Of a stretch of 64,000 nt of DNA, positions 40,434-50,238 are shown piece after piece (position 1 is the first letter of the stretch; each line of letters begins with the position of its first letter). Below the pieces are notes generated by a model that saw only the letters and a program-made list of their open reading frames with translations, was not told the DNA's origin and ran no database searches. The translations under genes were made by a program, and so were the position numbers. Source of the DNA: Allobosea sp. Leaf344 (GTDB lineage: Bacteria; Pseudomonadota; Alphaproteobacteria; Rhizobiales; Beijerinckiaceae); the NCBI RefSeq assembly GCF_001426225.1, contig NZ_LMRT01000009.1:265-64264 (forward strand), written 5' to 3'.

Positions 40434-42107
40434 ATGTCCGCGACGGGGTATCCGATCAGGCAGGCGACAACGGGCGAGATAGCCGGCATCCTGATCGCGG
40501 GGGCATCGATCCTCCCGCTCATCATGATCGCCGCGCTGACGACCGATCCGGGCTATGCATTCCATGTGAGCCTGGGTGTCGTGGCCGCAGCCATCACCAT
40601 CTTCCTGATTGCCAACCGCTGCTTCAGCGGCCAGCCCGGCAACCCGCCGCAGGAAATCGACGGCAAGCCCAACTACAATATGGGCCCGGTCAAGTTCGGC
40701 ACCGTCGCCGCCATGTTCTGGGGCATCGCCGGCTTCACCGTGGGGCTGGTGATCGCCCTGCAGCTGGCGTTCCCGGCGCTGAATTTCGACCTGCCCTGGA
40801 CGAATTTCGGCCGGCTGCGGCCGCTGCACACCTCGGCGGTGATCTTCGCCTTCGGCGGCAACGTGCTGCTCGCGACCTCCTTCTACGTCGTGCAGCGCAC
40901 CTCGCGGGCCCGGCTGGCGGGGGAGCTCGCCCCCTGGTTCGTCATCCTGGGCTACAACCTGTTCATCGTCATCGCCGGCACCGGCTATCTCCTGGGCATC
41001 ACCCAGGGCAAGGAATACGCCGAGCCGGAATGGTATGCCGATCTCTGGCTGACCATCGTCTGGGTGGTCTACCTCCTGGTCTTCCTGCTGACGCTGGCCA
41101 AGCGCAAGGAACCCCACATCTATGTGGCGAACTGGTTCTATCTCGGCTTCATCCTGACCATCGCCGTCCTGCATATCGGCAACAACCTCAACGTCCCGGT
41201 CTCGATCTTCTCGCCGAAATCCTATGTGCTCTGGTCGGGCGTGCAGGATGCGATGTTCCAGTGGTGGTACGGCCATAACGCGGTCGGCTTCTTCCTCACC
41301 GCCGGCTTCCTCGCGATCATGTATTACTTCGTGCCGAAGCGGGCCGAGCGTCCGGTCTACAGCTACCGCCTGTCGATCATTCACTTCTGGGCGCTGATCT
41401 TCCTCTATATCTGGGCCGGCCCGCACCACCTGCACTACACCGCGCTGCCGGATTGGGCGCAGACGCTGGGCATGACCTTCTCGATCATGCTCTGGATGCC
41501 CTCCTGGGGCGGCATGATCAACGGGCTGATGACCCTGTCGGGCGCCTGGGACAAGCTGCGCACCGACCCGGTGCTGCGGATGATGGTGGTCTCGCTCGCC
41601 TTCTACGGCATGTCGACCTTCGAGGGTCCGCTGATGTCGATCAAGGCGGTGAACTCGCTGTCCCACTACACCGACTGGACGATCGGCCACGTCCATTCCG
41701 GCGCGCTCGGCTGGGTCGCCTACATCTCCTTCGGCGCCATCTACTGCCTCGTTCCCTGGCTGTGGAACCGCAAGGGACTGTATTCGCTCAAGCTGGTGAA
41801 CTGGCACTTCTGGGTCTCGACGCTCGGCATCGTCCTCTACATCTCGGCGATGTGGGTCTCCGGCATCATGCAGGGCCTGATGTGGCGCGCCTACACCTCG
41901 CTGGGCTTCCTCGAATACTCCTTCATCGAAACGGTCGCGGCGATGAAGCCCTATTACGTGATCCGCGCCATGGGCGGCGGCCTCTTCCTCGCCGGCGCGC
42001 TGATCATGGTCTTCAATCTCTGGATGACGGTACGGCACGGGGCGGAGAGCGCCCCGGAGGCCGAGACCCAGCCGAAGCTGCAGCCGCAGCTCGTCCCCGC
42101 CGTCTGA
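40434..42107 (+). CDS. ccoN: cbb3-type cytochrome c oxidase subunit I
   Basis: A 557-residue heme-copper oxidase catalytic subunit of the high-affinity cbb3 enzyme, inner membrane, about twelve to fourteen segments. Heme and copper ligand regions are recognisable: [14 protein letters not shown] near 125, [33 protein letters not shown] near 275-307, [26 protein letters not shown] near 316-340, and [31 protein letters not shown] near 412. ATG at 40434 with GAGGGA upstream was chosen over an in-frame start 11 codons earlier. It heads ccoNOQP-GHIS. It reduces oxygen to water and pumps protons under microoxic conditions. Confidence 0.97.
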   Translation: MSATGYPIRQATTGEIAGILIAGASILPLIMIAALTTDPGYAFHVSLGVVAAAITIFLIANRCFSGQPGNPPQEIDGKPNYNMGPVKFGTVAAMFWGIAGFTVGLVIALQLAFPALNFDLPWTNFGRLRPLHTSAVIFAFGGNVLLATSFYVVQRTSRARLAGELAPWFVILGYNLFIVIAGTGYLLGITQGKEYAEPEWYADLWLTIVWVVYLLVFLLTLAKRKEPHIYVANWFYLGFILTIAVLHIGNNLNVPVSIFSPKSYVLWSGVQDAMFQWWYGHNAVGFFLTAGFLAIMYYFVPKRAERPVYSYRLSIIHFWALIFLYIWAGPHHLHYTALPDWAQTLGMTFSIMLWMPSWGGMINGLMTLSGAWDKLRTDPVLRMMVVSLAFYGMSTFEGPLMSIKAVNSLSHYTDWTIGHVHSGALGWVAYISFGAIYCLVPWLWNRKGLYSLKLVNWHFWVSTLGIVLYISAMWVSGIMQGLMWRAYTSLGFLEYSFIETVAAMKPYYVIRAMGGGLFLAGALIMVFNLWMTVRHGAESAPEAETQPKLQPQLVPAV

Positions 42108-42119
42108 GGAACGCGCACC

Positions 42120-42890
42120 ATGTCGACAATCCAAACCTCCGCGCCGCAGCCGCGCAAGTCGCTCTGGTCCAAGCACAAGATCTTCGAGACCAACTCGATC
42201 ATCCTGATCCTCGGCGTTCTGCTGGTGGTTTCGGTCGGCGGTCTCGTCGAGATCGCCCCGCTCTTCTACCTGAAGAACACCATCGAGAAGGTCACGGGCA
42301 TGCGCCCCTATACCCCGCTCGAACTGGCGGGCCGGTCGATCTATGTCCGCGAGGGCTGCTACAACTGCCACAGCCAGATGATCCGGCCGCTGCGCGACGA
42401 GATCGAGCGCTACGGGCATTACTCGCTTGCCGCCGAGAGCATGTACGACAAGCCCTTCCAATGGGGCTCGAAGCGGACGGGTCCCGATCTCGCCCGCGTC
42501 GGCGGCAAGTATTCCGACGAATGGCAGCGCCAGCACCTCGCCCAGCCGCGCTCGCTGGTGCCGGATTCGATCATGCCGGGCTATCCCTTCCTGGCGAAGA
42601 CCGAGCTGAAATTCGAGGATATCGACAGCCAGCTCAAGGCGAACCGTGTCGGCGGCGTGCCCTATACCGACGAGATGATCGCCCAGGCCAGGCGCGACCT
42701 CGTCGCCCAGGCGACGCCGGACGATCCCGGCCAGGCCGACCTCGAGAAGCGCTACCCCAAGGCCCAGTCGCGCGACTATGACGGCGACCCCAAGACCCTG
42801 ACCGAGGCGGATGCGCTGATCGCCTATCTCCAGGTCCTGGGCACCCTGGTCGACTTCAAGCTCTACGACGACAAAGCCAATATCCGCTGA
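42120..42890 (+). CDS. ccoO: cbb3-type oxidase monoheme cytochrome c subunit
   Basis: A 256-residue membrane-anchored monoheme cytochrome c. The N-terminal segment [23 protein letters not shown] anchors it. The heme site is C-Y-N-C-H near 81-85 within [62 protein letters not shown], a hallmark of CcoO/FixO. It passes electrons from CcoP to CcoN. It starts 12 bases after ccoN ends. Confidence 0.96.
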   Translation: MSTIQTSAPQPRKSLWSKHKIFETNSIILILGVLLVVSVGGLVEIAPLFYLKNTIEKVTGMRPYTPLELAGRSIYVREGCYNCHSQMIRPLRDEIERYGHYSLAAESMYDKPFQWGSKRTGPDLARVGGKYSDEWQRQHLAQPRSLVPDSIMPGYPFLAKTELKFEDIDSQLKANRVGGVPYTDEMIAQARRDLVAQATPDDPGQADLEKRYPKAQSRDYDGDPKTLTEADALIAYLQVLGTLVDFKLYDDKANIR

Positions 42891-42901
42891 GCGAGGGCGC
42901 C

Positions 42902-43057
42902 ATGGACACCACCTATCAATGGCTGGCGGGCTTCGCCCAATCGGCCGGACTTCTCTACTTCGTCGGCATTTTCCTGACCGTCTGCTGCTACGCCTTCTGG
43001 CCCGGCAATCGCGATCGTTTCGAAGAGGCCGCCCGTACTCCGCTGCAGGAGGACTGA
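42902..43057 (+). CDS. ccoQ: cbb3-type oxidase small subunit Q
   Basis: A 51-residue protein in the usual position between ccoO and ccoP. A single membrane segment GLLYFVGIFLTVCCYAFWPG is followed by the polar tail NRDRFEEAARTPLQED, the typical CcoQ/FixQ form (aromatic W-P-x-N-R-x-x-F-E-x-A-A motif). CcoQ stabilises the complex. It starts 11 bases after ccoO and ends three bases before ccoP. Confidence 0.95.
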   Translation: MDTTYQWLAGFAQSAGLLYFVGIFLTVCCYAFWPGNRDRFEEAARTPLQED

Positions 43058-43060
43058 GCG

Positions 43061-43942
43061 ATGGACAGCAAGCACATCCAGGACGTCGACGCCGTCACCG
43101 GCATCAGCACCACCGGCCATGAATGGGACGGGATCAAGGAGCTGAACACGCCGCTGCCGCGCTGGTGGCTCAGCCTGTTCTACGTCACCATAGTCTGGTC
43201 CTTCGGCTACTGGATCGTCTACCCCGCCTGGCCGCTGGTCAGCGACGCGACCAGAGGCGTCATCGGCTATGCCTCGCGCCTCACCATCAAGGAGGATCTC
43301 GCGGCCCTGACCAAGCAGCGCGCCGCCCAGGCGAGCGGGCTGACCGACGCCACGCTGGAGCAGATCAAATCCGATCCCGCGATGTTCCGCATCGCCATGG
43401 CCCAGGGCAAGGCGGCCTTCGGCGATAATTGCGCGGCCTGCCACGGCGTCGGCGGCGGTGGCGCCAAGGGCTATCCCAACCTCAACGACGACGACTGGCT
43501 CTGGGGCGGCTCGCTGGACGCCATCCACACCACGCTCGAGAACGGCATCCGCGTCGCCGGCAACAACGACACCCGCATCAGCCAGATGCCGGCCTTCGGC
43601 CGCGACGGCGTGCTCAAGCGCGACGAGATCACCGCCGTCGCCAGCCATGTTCGCGGCCTGGCCGGGCTGTCGCAGGAGCCGAAGGCCGACAAGGCGCTCG
43701 GAGCCAAGCTGTTCCAGGAGAATTGCGCCGCCTGCCATGGCGATGGCGGCAAGGGCAACAAGGAGCTCGGCGCGCCGAACCTGACCGATGCGATCTCGCT
43801 CTACGGCATGGACATGGCCTCGCTCACCGAGACCATCGCCAACAGCCGCAACGGCGTGATGCCGGCCTGGGGCCAGCGCCTCGACCCGGTCACCATCAAG
43901 GCCCTGACCGTCTACGTCCACTCGCTGGGCGGAGGCCAGTAG
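43061..43942 (+). CDS. ccoP: cbb3-type oxidase diheme cytochrome c subunit
   Basis: A 293-residue diheme cytochrome c. The N-terminal domain has HEWDGIKELNTPLPRWWLSLFYVTIVWSFGYWIVYPAWP, the family-defining motif and membrane anchor. Two C-A-A-C-H heme sites lie near 125 (DNCAACHGVGGGG) and near 225 (ENCAACHGDGGKG), each in a cytochrome c domain with distal methionines downstream (SQMPAF, GVMPAWG). It accepts electrons from soluble cytochrome c. ccoG follows four bases after its stop. Confidence 0.97.
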   Translation: MDSKHIQDVDAVTGISTTGHEWDGIKELNTPLPRWWLSLFYVTIVWSFGYWIVYPAWPLVSDATRGVIGYASRLTIKEDLAALTKQRAAQASGLTDATLEQIKSDPAMFRIAMAQGKAAFGDNCAACHGVGGGGAKGYPNLNDDDWLWGGSLDAIHTTLENGIRVAGNNDTRISQMPAFGRDGVLKRDEITAVASHVRGLAGLSQEPKADKALGAKLFQENCAACHGDGGKGNKELGAPNLTDAISLYGMDMASLTETIANSRNGVMPAWGQRLDPVTIKALTVYVHSLGGGQ

Positions 43943-43946
43943 CGCC

Positions 43947-45383
43947 ATGTCCAGCGTCGATGCAGAGGACCTGCCGCTCTTCGCTCCGACGAAGAAGGTC
44001 TATCCACAGAGCGTGAAGGGCCGCTTCCGCCGCGCGAAATGGGTCATCCTGGCCCTCTGCCTCGGTGTCTACTACCTCCTGCCCTTCCTGCGCTGGGACC
44101 GCGGCCCGAACCTGCCGAACCAGGCGGTGCTGCTCGACCTCGCCAATAACCGCTTCTATTTCTTCTTCATCGAGATCTGGCCGCAGGAGGTCTATTATTT
44201 CACCGGGCTGCTGATCCTGGCGGCCTTCGTCCTGTTCCTGATGAACGCCGTCGCGGGGCGCGTCTGGTGCGGCTATCTCTGCCCCCAGACCGTCTGGACG
44301 GATCTGTTTCTCGCCGTCGAGCGCTTCTTCGAAGGCGACAGGCGCGAGCGCATCAAGCGCGACGAGGCGCCCTGGACCGCCGACAAGCTGCTGCGCAAGA
44401 CCGGCAAGCACGCCGTCTGGCTCCTCATCGCCTGGTGGACCGGTGGCGCCTGGGTGCTCTATTTCGCGGATGCGCCGACCCTGGTGAAGCAGCTCGCGAC
44501 GCTGACCGCGCCGATCACCGCCTATGTCTGGATCGGTGTCCTGACCTTCACCACCTATTCGCTCGCCGGCATCATGCGCGAGCAGGTCTGCCTCTATATG
44601 TGCCCCTGGCCGCGCATCCAGGCCGCGCTCACCGATGACGACGCGCTCAACGTCACCTATCGCTACGACCGCGGCGACCCGCGCGTCTCCGTCAAGCAGG
44701 CGCAGCGGCTGCGGGCCGAGAACAAGCCGGCGGGCGACTGCATCGACTGCAACCAATGCGTCGCCGTCTGCCCGACGGGCATCGATATCCGCGACGGCTC
44801 GCAGCTCGGCTGCATCCAGTGCGGCCTCTGCATCGACGCCTGCAACAACGTCATGGCCAAGATCGAGCGCCCGCTCGGGCTGATCGCCTACGACACCGAC
44901 GACAATGTCCAGCGCCGGATCAAGGGCGAGACGCCGGTCTACCAGCCGCTGCGCGCCCGCACCTTCATCTATGCCGGGCTGATCGTCATCGTCGGCGGCG
45001 CGATGATCTTCCAGCTGGCGACGAGGCGCACGGCGGAGATGTCGATCCTGCACGATCGCGCGCCGCTCTTCGTGACGCTGAGCGACGGCTCGATCCGCAA
45101 CGCCTACACGTTGCGCCTGCTCAACAAGCGGCCGGATTCCCGGCCCTTCGCCCTGACCGTCTCGGGCATTCCCGGCATCAGGATCGAGACGGTGGGCCTG
45201 CCCGCCACCGCCGATCTGCGCCCGATCGTGACCGTCGATCCCGATGCCTCGCGCGAGGTCCGCGCCCTCGTCACCGTGCCGGCGGGGACCGCGATCGACA
45301 AGTCTCAGAACATCACCTTCACCGCCTCCGATCTCTTCGCGGGCGAGGTGGTCAGCGTGCGAGAGCACTTCTTCGCGCCCTAG
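43947..45383 (+). CDS. ccoG: cbb3 oxidase assembly protein CcoG/FixG, iron-sulfur and membrane
   Basis: A 478-residue membrane protein with about five segments and two ferredoxin-like cysteine clusters, C-I-D-C-N-Q-C-V-A-V-C-P near 257-268 and C-I-Q-C-G-L-C-I-D-A-C near 282-292. The N-terminal region VYPQSVKGRFRRAKW and the RVWCGYLCPQTVWTD motif near 109-122 are characteristic of CcoG. CcoG is implicated in copper(II) reduction for oxidase maturation. The gene starts four bases after ccoP and is followed by ccoH. Confidence 0.95.
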   Translation: MSSVDAEDLPLFAPTKKVYPQSVKGRFRRAKWVILALCLGVYYLLPFLRWDRGPNLPNQAVLLDLANNRFYFFFIEIWPQEVYYFTGLLILAAFVLFLMNAVAGRVWCGYLCPQTVWTDLFLAVERFFEGDRRERIKRDEAPWTADKLLRKTGKHAVWLLIAWWTGGAWVLYFADAPTLVKQLATLTAPITAYVWIGVLTFTTYSLAGIMREQVCLYMCPWPRIQAALTDDDALNVTYRYDRGDPRVSVKQAQRLRAENKPAGDCIDCNQCVAVCPTGIDIRDGSQLGCIQCGLCIDACNNVMAKIERPLGLIAYDTDDNVQRRIKGETPVYQPLRARTFIYAGLIVIVGGAMIFQLATRRTAEMSILHDRAPLFVTLSDGSIRNAYTLRLLNKRPDSRPFALTVSGIPGIRIETVGLPATADLRPIVTVDPDASREVRALVTVPAGTAIDKSQNITFTASDLFAGEVVSVREHFFAP

Positions 45384-45392
45384 GAACAGGCC

Positions 45393-45941
45393 ATGTCCTG
45401 CTGTGGAGCCTTCATCATGCCGATCGACCTGCGAGCCCCCGTCGCGCCGCCGCCGGCCCGCCCCTTCGAGCTCACCGGGCGGATGGTGCTGTTCGGCATG
45501 ATCGCCTTCTTCCTGGTCGTCGCCGGGGTCAACGCCATCATGATGACCGTCGCCATCCGCACCATGTCGGGCGTCGATACGCGCAGCGCCTATGAGGCGA
45601 GCCAGCGCTACAATGACGAGATCGCCCGCATGCAGGCCCAGGCCGAGCGCGGCTGGCACGCCGAGGCCAGCGTCCAGCGCAACGGCGCGGATGCCGACAT
45701 CGTGCTGTCGCTCGCCGACAAGGGCGGCAGGCCGGTGCGCGGCCTGCGCGTCGCGGCCTCGCTCCAGCACCCGGCCACCCGCGCCGAGGACCGCACCGCC
45801 GCGCTGATCGAGACCGCCCCCGGCCGCTATGAGGCCAGCCTCGCCGATCTGCATGGCGGCGGCTGGACGCTCGCCTTCCAGGCGCATCGCGGCGCCGACT
45901 TGCTCTTCGTCTCGCGCAGCCGCATTCTGTTGAAGGATTGA
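45393..45941 (+). CDS. ccoH: cbb3 oxidase assembly protein CcoH/FixH
   Basis: A 182-residue FixH-family protein with one membrane anchor near 30-50 (GRMVLFGMIAFFLVVAGVNAIMMTVAI), the conserved TMSGVDTRSAYEASQRYNDEIARMQAQ element, then a periplasmic domain. It interacts with the oxidase during assembly. Two starts are possible: ATG at 45393 and ATG at 45417; the latter has GTGGAG 8 bases upstream and gives 174 residues. The N-terminal MSCC of the longer form is unusual. Confidence 0.9.
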   Translation: MSCCGAFIMPIDLRAPVAPPPARPFELTGRMVLFGMIAFFLVVAGVNAIMMTVAIRTMSGVDTRSAYEASQRYNDEIARMQAQAERGWHAEASVQRNGADADIVLSLADKGGRPVRGLRVAASLQHPATRAEDRTAALIETAPGRYEASLADLHGGGWTLAFQAHRGADLLFVSRSRILLKD

Positions 45942-45945
45942 CGCC

Positions 45946-48144
45946 ATGTCGGTCCACCAGGACCTCTCGGTCTTCGTTCGCCACGGCGCCGGCGGCGTCG
46001 CCGGCATGGAACTCGCCGTCGAGGGCATGCGCTGCGCCGGCTGCATGCACGCCATCGAAAACGGCCTCGCCGCCGATCGCGACATTCTGGGCGCGCGGGT
46101 CAACCTCGCGCTGAAGCGGGTCACGGTGGAGTGGAAGGACGGCGTTCTCAGGCCCGAGGCGGTGATCGAGCGGCTGGCGAAGCTCGGCTTCACGGCCTAT
46201 CCCTTCCTCCCCGACGGCGAGCGCGACAGCGACACGCGGGAGGAGCGCCGGCTGCTGCGCTATCTCGGCGTCGCCGGCTTCTCCGCGATGAACATCATGC
46301 TGCTGTCGGTGTCGGTCTGGTCCGGCAATGCCAGCGACATCGATCCGACGACGCGCGATTTCTTCCATTGGCTCTCGGCGCTGATCGCCCTGCCGACCGC
46401 CGCCTTCGCCGGCCGTCCCTTCTTCGAGAGCGCCATCCGCGCCCTGCGCGCCGGCGCCGTCAACATGGATGTGCCGATCACGCTCGGCATCCTGCTGGCG
46501 CTCGGCATGTCGGTCGTCGAAACCTGGAACCACGCCGAGCACGCCTATTTCGACGGCGCCATCATGCTGATCTTCTTCCTGCTGATCGGCCGCTATCTCG
46601 ACCAGCTGATGCGCCGCCGCACCCGCGACCTCGCGGGCAATCTCGCGGCGCTGAAGGCGGAGACGGCGCTGCGGCTGCTGGCCGACGGCAGCACGGTGGT
46701 GATGCCGATCGCCGCGATCCAGCCCGGCGACCGGGTGCTGATCCAGCCGGGCGACCGCGTCGGCGTCGACGGCATCGTCGAGACCGGCGAATCCGAGATC
46801 GACGCCAGCCTCGTCACCGGCGAGACCACGCCGCAGCCGATCGCCCGCGACGGCCGCCTCTATGCCGGCACGATGAACCTGACCGGGGCGCTGACCGTGC
46901 GCGTCGAGGCCGCTGCGACGGGGACGCTGCTCGACGAGATCGACAGGCTGATGGCGCGCGCCGTCGAAAGCCGCTCGCGCTACGTCAAACTGTCCGACCG
47001 CGCCGCCAGGCTCTACGCCCCGCTCGTCCACGCGACAGCCCTGGCGACCTTCCTGGGCTGGATCGCCTTCGGCCTCGCCTGGCAGCAGGCCCTGATCATC
47101 GCCATCACCGTCCTGATCATCACCTGCCCCTGCGCGCTCGGCCTCGCCATCCCCGCCGTGCAGGTGGTGACGGCATCCGCCTTGTTCAGGCGCAAGGTGA
47201 TGCTGAAGCAGGGCGATGCGCTCGAGCGCCTGGCCGAGGCCGATCTCGTCGTCTTCGACAAGACGGGGACATTGACCCTGCCGGAGCCGGAGCTGATCGA
47301 CCGCGGCGCGATCCCGGCCGACCGGCTCGCCAAAGCGGGCGCGCTCGCCGCCGCCAGCCACCACCCCCTCGCCCGCGCCATCGCGCAGGCGGCCGGCGCC
47401 CCGGCCCCGGCCGGCTCCGTCACCGAACATCGCGGCCTCGGCCTCAGTTGCCTCCTGGACGGCCGCGAGATGCGGCTCGGCAGCATCGCCTTCTGCGCCG
47501 CCGAGGCCGAAGCTGCGCGCGTCGCGGCGCAGCACCCGACGGCCTCGCTGATCGCCTGGCGCCATGGCGCGGAATGCACCGTCTTCGCCGTCGACCAGCG
47601 GCTGCGGCCCGGCGCGGTGGAGACCGTGCAGCGGCTGCGCGAGCTCGGCCTCGAACTGCGCATCGTCTCCGGCGACCGCCTGGAGGCCGTGGCACCCGTC
47701 GCCGCTGCGCTCGGCATCACCCAGTTCCAGGCGGGGCTGAAGCCGGATGAGAAGCTGCAGCAGCTGGAAGAGCTGGCGCGCGCGGGGCGCAAGGTGCTGA
47801 TGGTGGGCGACGGGCTCAACGACGCGCCGGCGCTGGCCGGGGCCCATGTCTCGATCTCGCCGATCAGCGCCAGCCATCTGGCGCAGGCCGCGGCCGACAT
47901 CGTCTTTCTCGGCGATGCGCTCGGCCCTGTCGCCGAGAGCGTCGCCCTCTCGCGCAAGGCCAGGGCGCTGATGCTGGAAAACCTATGGTTCGCGGTGGCC
48001 TATAACTTCGTGGCCGTACCGATCGCGGTCGCCGGCTTCGCCACGCCCCTGGTCGCGGCGGCCGCCATGTCGGGCTCCTCGCTGGTCGTGACCCTGAACG
48101 CGCTGCGCGCCGGCCGGGGCGTAGCCGGCAAGCGGGAGGATTGA
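45946..48144 (+). CDS. ccoI: Copper-type P-type ATPase CcoI/FixI
   Basis: A 732-residue P1B-type ATPase needed to supply copper to the cbb3 site. The N-terminal heavy-metal domain has G-M-R-C-A-G-C-M near 26-33. The actuator has VTGETTPQP, the membrane motif is TCPCALGLAIPAV near 395, the phosphorylation site is FDKTGTLTLPEPE near 438, and the hinge is GDGLNDAPALAGAHVSIS near 622. It differs from the other P-type ATPase at 31329, which lacks the metal-binding domain and has T-P-C. It begins four bases after ccoH and ends one base before ccoS. Confidence 0.95.
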   Translation: MSVHQDLSVFVRHGAGGVAGMELAVEGMRCAGCMHAIENGLAADRDILGARVNLALKRVTVEWKDGVLRPEAVIERLAKLGFTAYPFLPDGERDSDTREERRLLRYLGVAGFSAMNIMLLSVSVWSGNASDIDPTTRDFFHWLSALIALPTAAFAGRPFFESAIRALRAGAVNMDVPITLGILLALGMSVVETWNHAEHAYFDGAIMLIFFLLIGRYLDQLMRRRTRDLAGNLAALKAETALRLLADGSTVVMPIAAIQPGDRVLIQPGDRVGVDGIVETGESEIDASLVTGETTPQPIARDGRLYAGTMNLTGALTVRVEAAATGTLLDEIDRLMARAVESRSRYVKLSDRAARLYAPLVHATALATFLGWIAFGLAWQQALIIAITVLIITCPCALGLAIPAVQVVTASALFRRKVMLKQGDALERLAEADLVVFDKTGTLTLPEPELIDRGAIPADRLAKAGALAAASHHPLARAIAQAAGAPAPAGSVTEHRGLGLSCLLDGREMRLGSIAFCAAEAEAARVAAQHPTASLIAWRHGAECTVFAVDQRLRPGAVETVQRLRELGLELRIVSGDRLEAVAPVAAALGITQFQAGLKPDEKLQQLEELARAGRKVLMVGDGLNDAPALAGAHVSISPISASHLAQAAADIVFLGDALGPVAESVALSRKARALMLENLWFAVAYNFVAVPIAVAGFATPLVAAAAMSGSSLVVTLNALRAGRGVAGKRED

Positions 48145-48145
48145 C

Positions 48146-48325
48146 ATGGACATTCTCGTCATCCTCTTCCCGCTCGCTCTGGGATTGGGCCTCACCGGGC
48201 TCGCGGCCTTCTTCTGGTGCATGCGCAGCGGCCAGTTCGTCGATCTCGAAGGCCCGGGCTGGCGCGTCCTGTCCGATGAGGATCTCCGGGCGGATCCCCG
48301 GGCGGAGCCGCACGAACCGCGCTGA
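48146..48325 (+). CDS. ccoS: cbb3 oxidase maturation protein CcoS/FixS
   Basis: A 59-residue protein with one membrane segment (LVILFPLALGLGLTGLAAFFWCMRSGQF) followed by the conserved DLEGPGWRVLSDED motif of CcoS/FixS. It is needed for cofactor insertion into CcoN. It starts one base after ccoI and ends the nine-gene ccoNOQPGHIS cluster. Confidence 0.95.
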   Translation: MDILVILFPLALGLGLTGLAAFFWCMRSGQFVDLEGPGWRVLSDEDLRADPRAEPHEPR

Positions 48326-48996
48326 GCCGCGAGACAGGCGCGTCCGACCCGGCGCCGTGGCGCAGGGTAGGCTCACGGCCTTCGACAGCGCTTCTCTATC
48401 GGCGAGCCGCGCTCGCGAGCGACTGCCGTCTCCATGCCGCGCCCCTGCCGCAAGGCGTTTCAACACGGGTGAAGCTCGTCGCCGGGCGCGCTGCCGCGCT
48501 CTTGACGGCCATCGATGCGCTTCAGCGCAGTATGAATTGTTTTCATCTTGCTCGAGGCGGGATGCATATAAGTAAATTCCAGATAATTCGTCATGATGGG
48601 TTCCGCGGCAGCCGGTTCTCGCAGCAGCCGCTCCGACGCATCGAACCTGCCTCTGAGCCGCCCGTCTCGCCCGGTTTATAGAATTTTCTTCTCTTATTAT
48701 AGCGATTCTAAGATGTCATTCGCGGCCGGCTGAAATTACCGCTGCGCGACTGACGTGGGCTCTGCGCATGACGCAGGGGCATTTACAGCAAATTGAAAAT
48801 CGGCCACGGTCAATGCAGCCCTTGAGTGAGTTTTGTTCTGGATGGAACCTTTCCTGAAAGCGACAGGCGACTCTCGGACGATCACGGTAAGTCAACAGTA
48901 GAAGCTGAAAATCCAAGCTCGCCGCAGATTTCGATCCGAAAACTGCGATCGCGCGTTCACGAGCAACCGTTAACTCAGTCCGGAGAGTGAGCCATC
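48326..48996. other. 671-bp gene-free region, AT-rich for this window
   Basis: No open frame here has family similarity, and the open frames present look like chance. The part from about 48,540 to 48,930 is visibly richer in A and T than the rest of the window, with runs such as TTTATAGAATTTTC near 48,675-48,690 and TTATTATAG. I see no complete FNR box; the nearest, at 48502-48515 (TTGACGGCCATCGA), has a damaged second half. It probably holds the promoter region of the downstream Crp/Fnr gene, and could include a small RNA. Confidence 0.5.
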
Positions 48997-49668
48997 ATGC
49001 CTGAATCGATCATCGACGTCCTGAAGAGCATCCCGCTCTTCGCCACCGCCCAGGAGGAGACGCTCGCGGAACTCGCCCCGACCTGCATCTTCCAGGCCTT
49101 TTCGGCCGGCATCGAGATCAACCGGGTGGGCGAGGTGCCGCGTTTCATCTATTGCCTGCGCTCGGGCTCGATCGAAGGCTGGAGCCGCCTGAAGACCGCA
49201 GAAACCATCGTCGCTACGGCCTGCGCGCCGATGGTTTTCGAGGTCACCAGCGCGATGACCAACCACCCCTCGCAGATCTCCATCGTGACCCGCGAGCCGG
49301 CCGAGACTTTGGCGATCACCGCCAATGCCTTCCTCAAGGCGGTCAAGAGCGATCCGAAACTGTGCCACGCCGCCCTGGTTCACGCCTCCGAGGTCAATCT
49401 GATCATGATCGACCGCCTGCTCGACCAGAAGCTGCGCACGGCCGAGCAGCGCCTCGCGCAATGGGTGCTCGCCGAGATCGAGCGGCACGGCGCGACGCGC
49501 AGCTTCAACATCACCTATTCCAAGCGGGCCCTGGCCTATGAGCTCGGCATGTCGCCGGCCAATCTCTCTCGCCTGTTCAACGTCATCCGCGATCACGGCG
49601 TCGATCTCGACGGCAAGACCATGCGGATCACCGACATGGATAAGCTGACCGCGCTCGCCCATAGCTGA
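48997..49668 (+). CDS. Crp/Fnr-family regulator without iron-sulfur cysteines
   Basis: A 223-residue Crp/Fnr-family protein. The N-terminal cyclic-nucleotide-binding-like domain spans about 10-125 (IDVLKSIPLFATAQEETLAEL; VPRFIYCLRSGSIEGWSRLK) and the C-terminal helix-turn-helix is RALAYELGMSPANLSRLFNVIRDHGV near 171-196. There is no cysteine cluster near the N-terminus, so it is not an oxygen-sensing FNR. The recognition helix (S-P-A-N-L-S-R) differs from the E-T-V-S-R of FnrL, so it should read a different DNA site. The signal is unknown. The upstream gap is long and AT-rich. Confidence 0.88.
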   Translation: MPESIIDVLKSIPLFATAQEETLAELAPTCIFQAFSAGIEINRVGEVPRFIYCLRSGSIEGWSRLKTAETIVATACAPMVFEVTSAMTNHPSQISIVTREPAETLAITANAFLKAVKSDPKLCHAALVHASEVNLIMIDRLLDQKLRTAEQRLAQWVLAEIERHGATRSFNITYSKRALAYELGMSPANLSRLFNVIRDHGVDLDGKTMRITDMDKLTALAHS

Positions 49669-49696
49669 GGCGCGCGAACGCCGCGGCGCTGGCGGC

Positions 49697-50140
49697 TCAG
49701 GCCAGCGCCGCCGCGGCCAGCGCCAGCGTCACCGCGGCGGAGAGCGCGAGCCGCAGATTGCCATACCATTCGGGGGCGACGGTGCGGCAGCTCATCCCGT
49801 AATCGAGCAGCCCGACCAGCAGGAAGGCGACGGCGAGGGTCCAGAGATCGGCGGGCGCCGACATCAGCGCCGCGGCCCAGCCGACCAGAGCCGGAATCAC
49901 CGCCAGCGCATAGTCGCGCCCCGCCTGCTGCTGGTTCTCATAGCCCAGCGCCACGCCCCAGCGCACGCCGCCGAGGAAGGAGAGGATCGCGACCGCGTAG
50001 ACGATCAGCGCCCGGCGCGGCTCGCCGATCCCGGGCAGGGCCATGCCGAGATGCAGCGCTGCGGTGCAGGCCAGGAAGGGGAGAAGGCCCGCGCAACCGA
50101 GAAGAAGGGCGCTGGTGGGGATCCTGTTCGACGATGACAT
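49697..50140 (-). CDS. DUF3429-family membrane protein
   Basis: A 147-residue protein with four or five hydrophobic segments and the DUF3429 motif YAVAILSFLGGVRWGVAL near 48-65. The short start LLLGCAGLLPFLACTAALHLG is the first segment. Function is unknown; family members are inner-membrane proteins. It converges on the Crp/Fnr gene and lies 98 bases downstream of the SbtA-like gene on the same strand. Confidence 0.85.
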   Translation of the reverse strand: MSSSNRIPTSALLLGCAGLLPFLACTAALHLGMALPGIGEPRRALIVYAVAILSFLGGVRWGVALGYENQQQAGRDYALAVIPALVGWAAALMSAPADLWTLAVAFLLVGLLDYGMSCRTVAPEWYGNLRLALSAAVTLALAAAALA

Positions 50141-50238
50141 GGCTGTGCTGATTTCCCTCTGATCGCGCCAGACCTAGCGCAGCCCGGCGCGACCACAAGG
50201 GAAAACCCCGGCGTCCCGGCGATTCATCGCGGGCGCGC

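Noticed and set aside
48502-48515. FNR-box-like sequence TTGACGGCCATCGA downstream of ccoS
   Set aside because: The second half site is ATCGA instead of ATCAA, and it lies about 480 bases from the next start codon, so it is more likely chance.
48716-48916. 66-codon frame on the minus strand in the AT-rich gap
   Set aside because: No family pattern, no good ribosome-binding site, and composition not like a gene.
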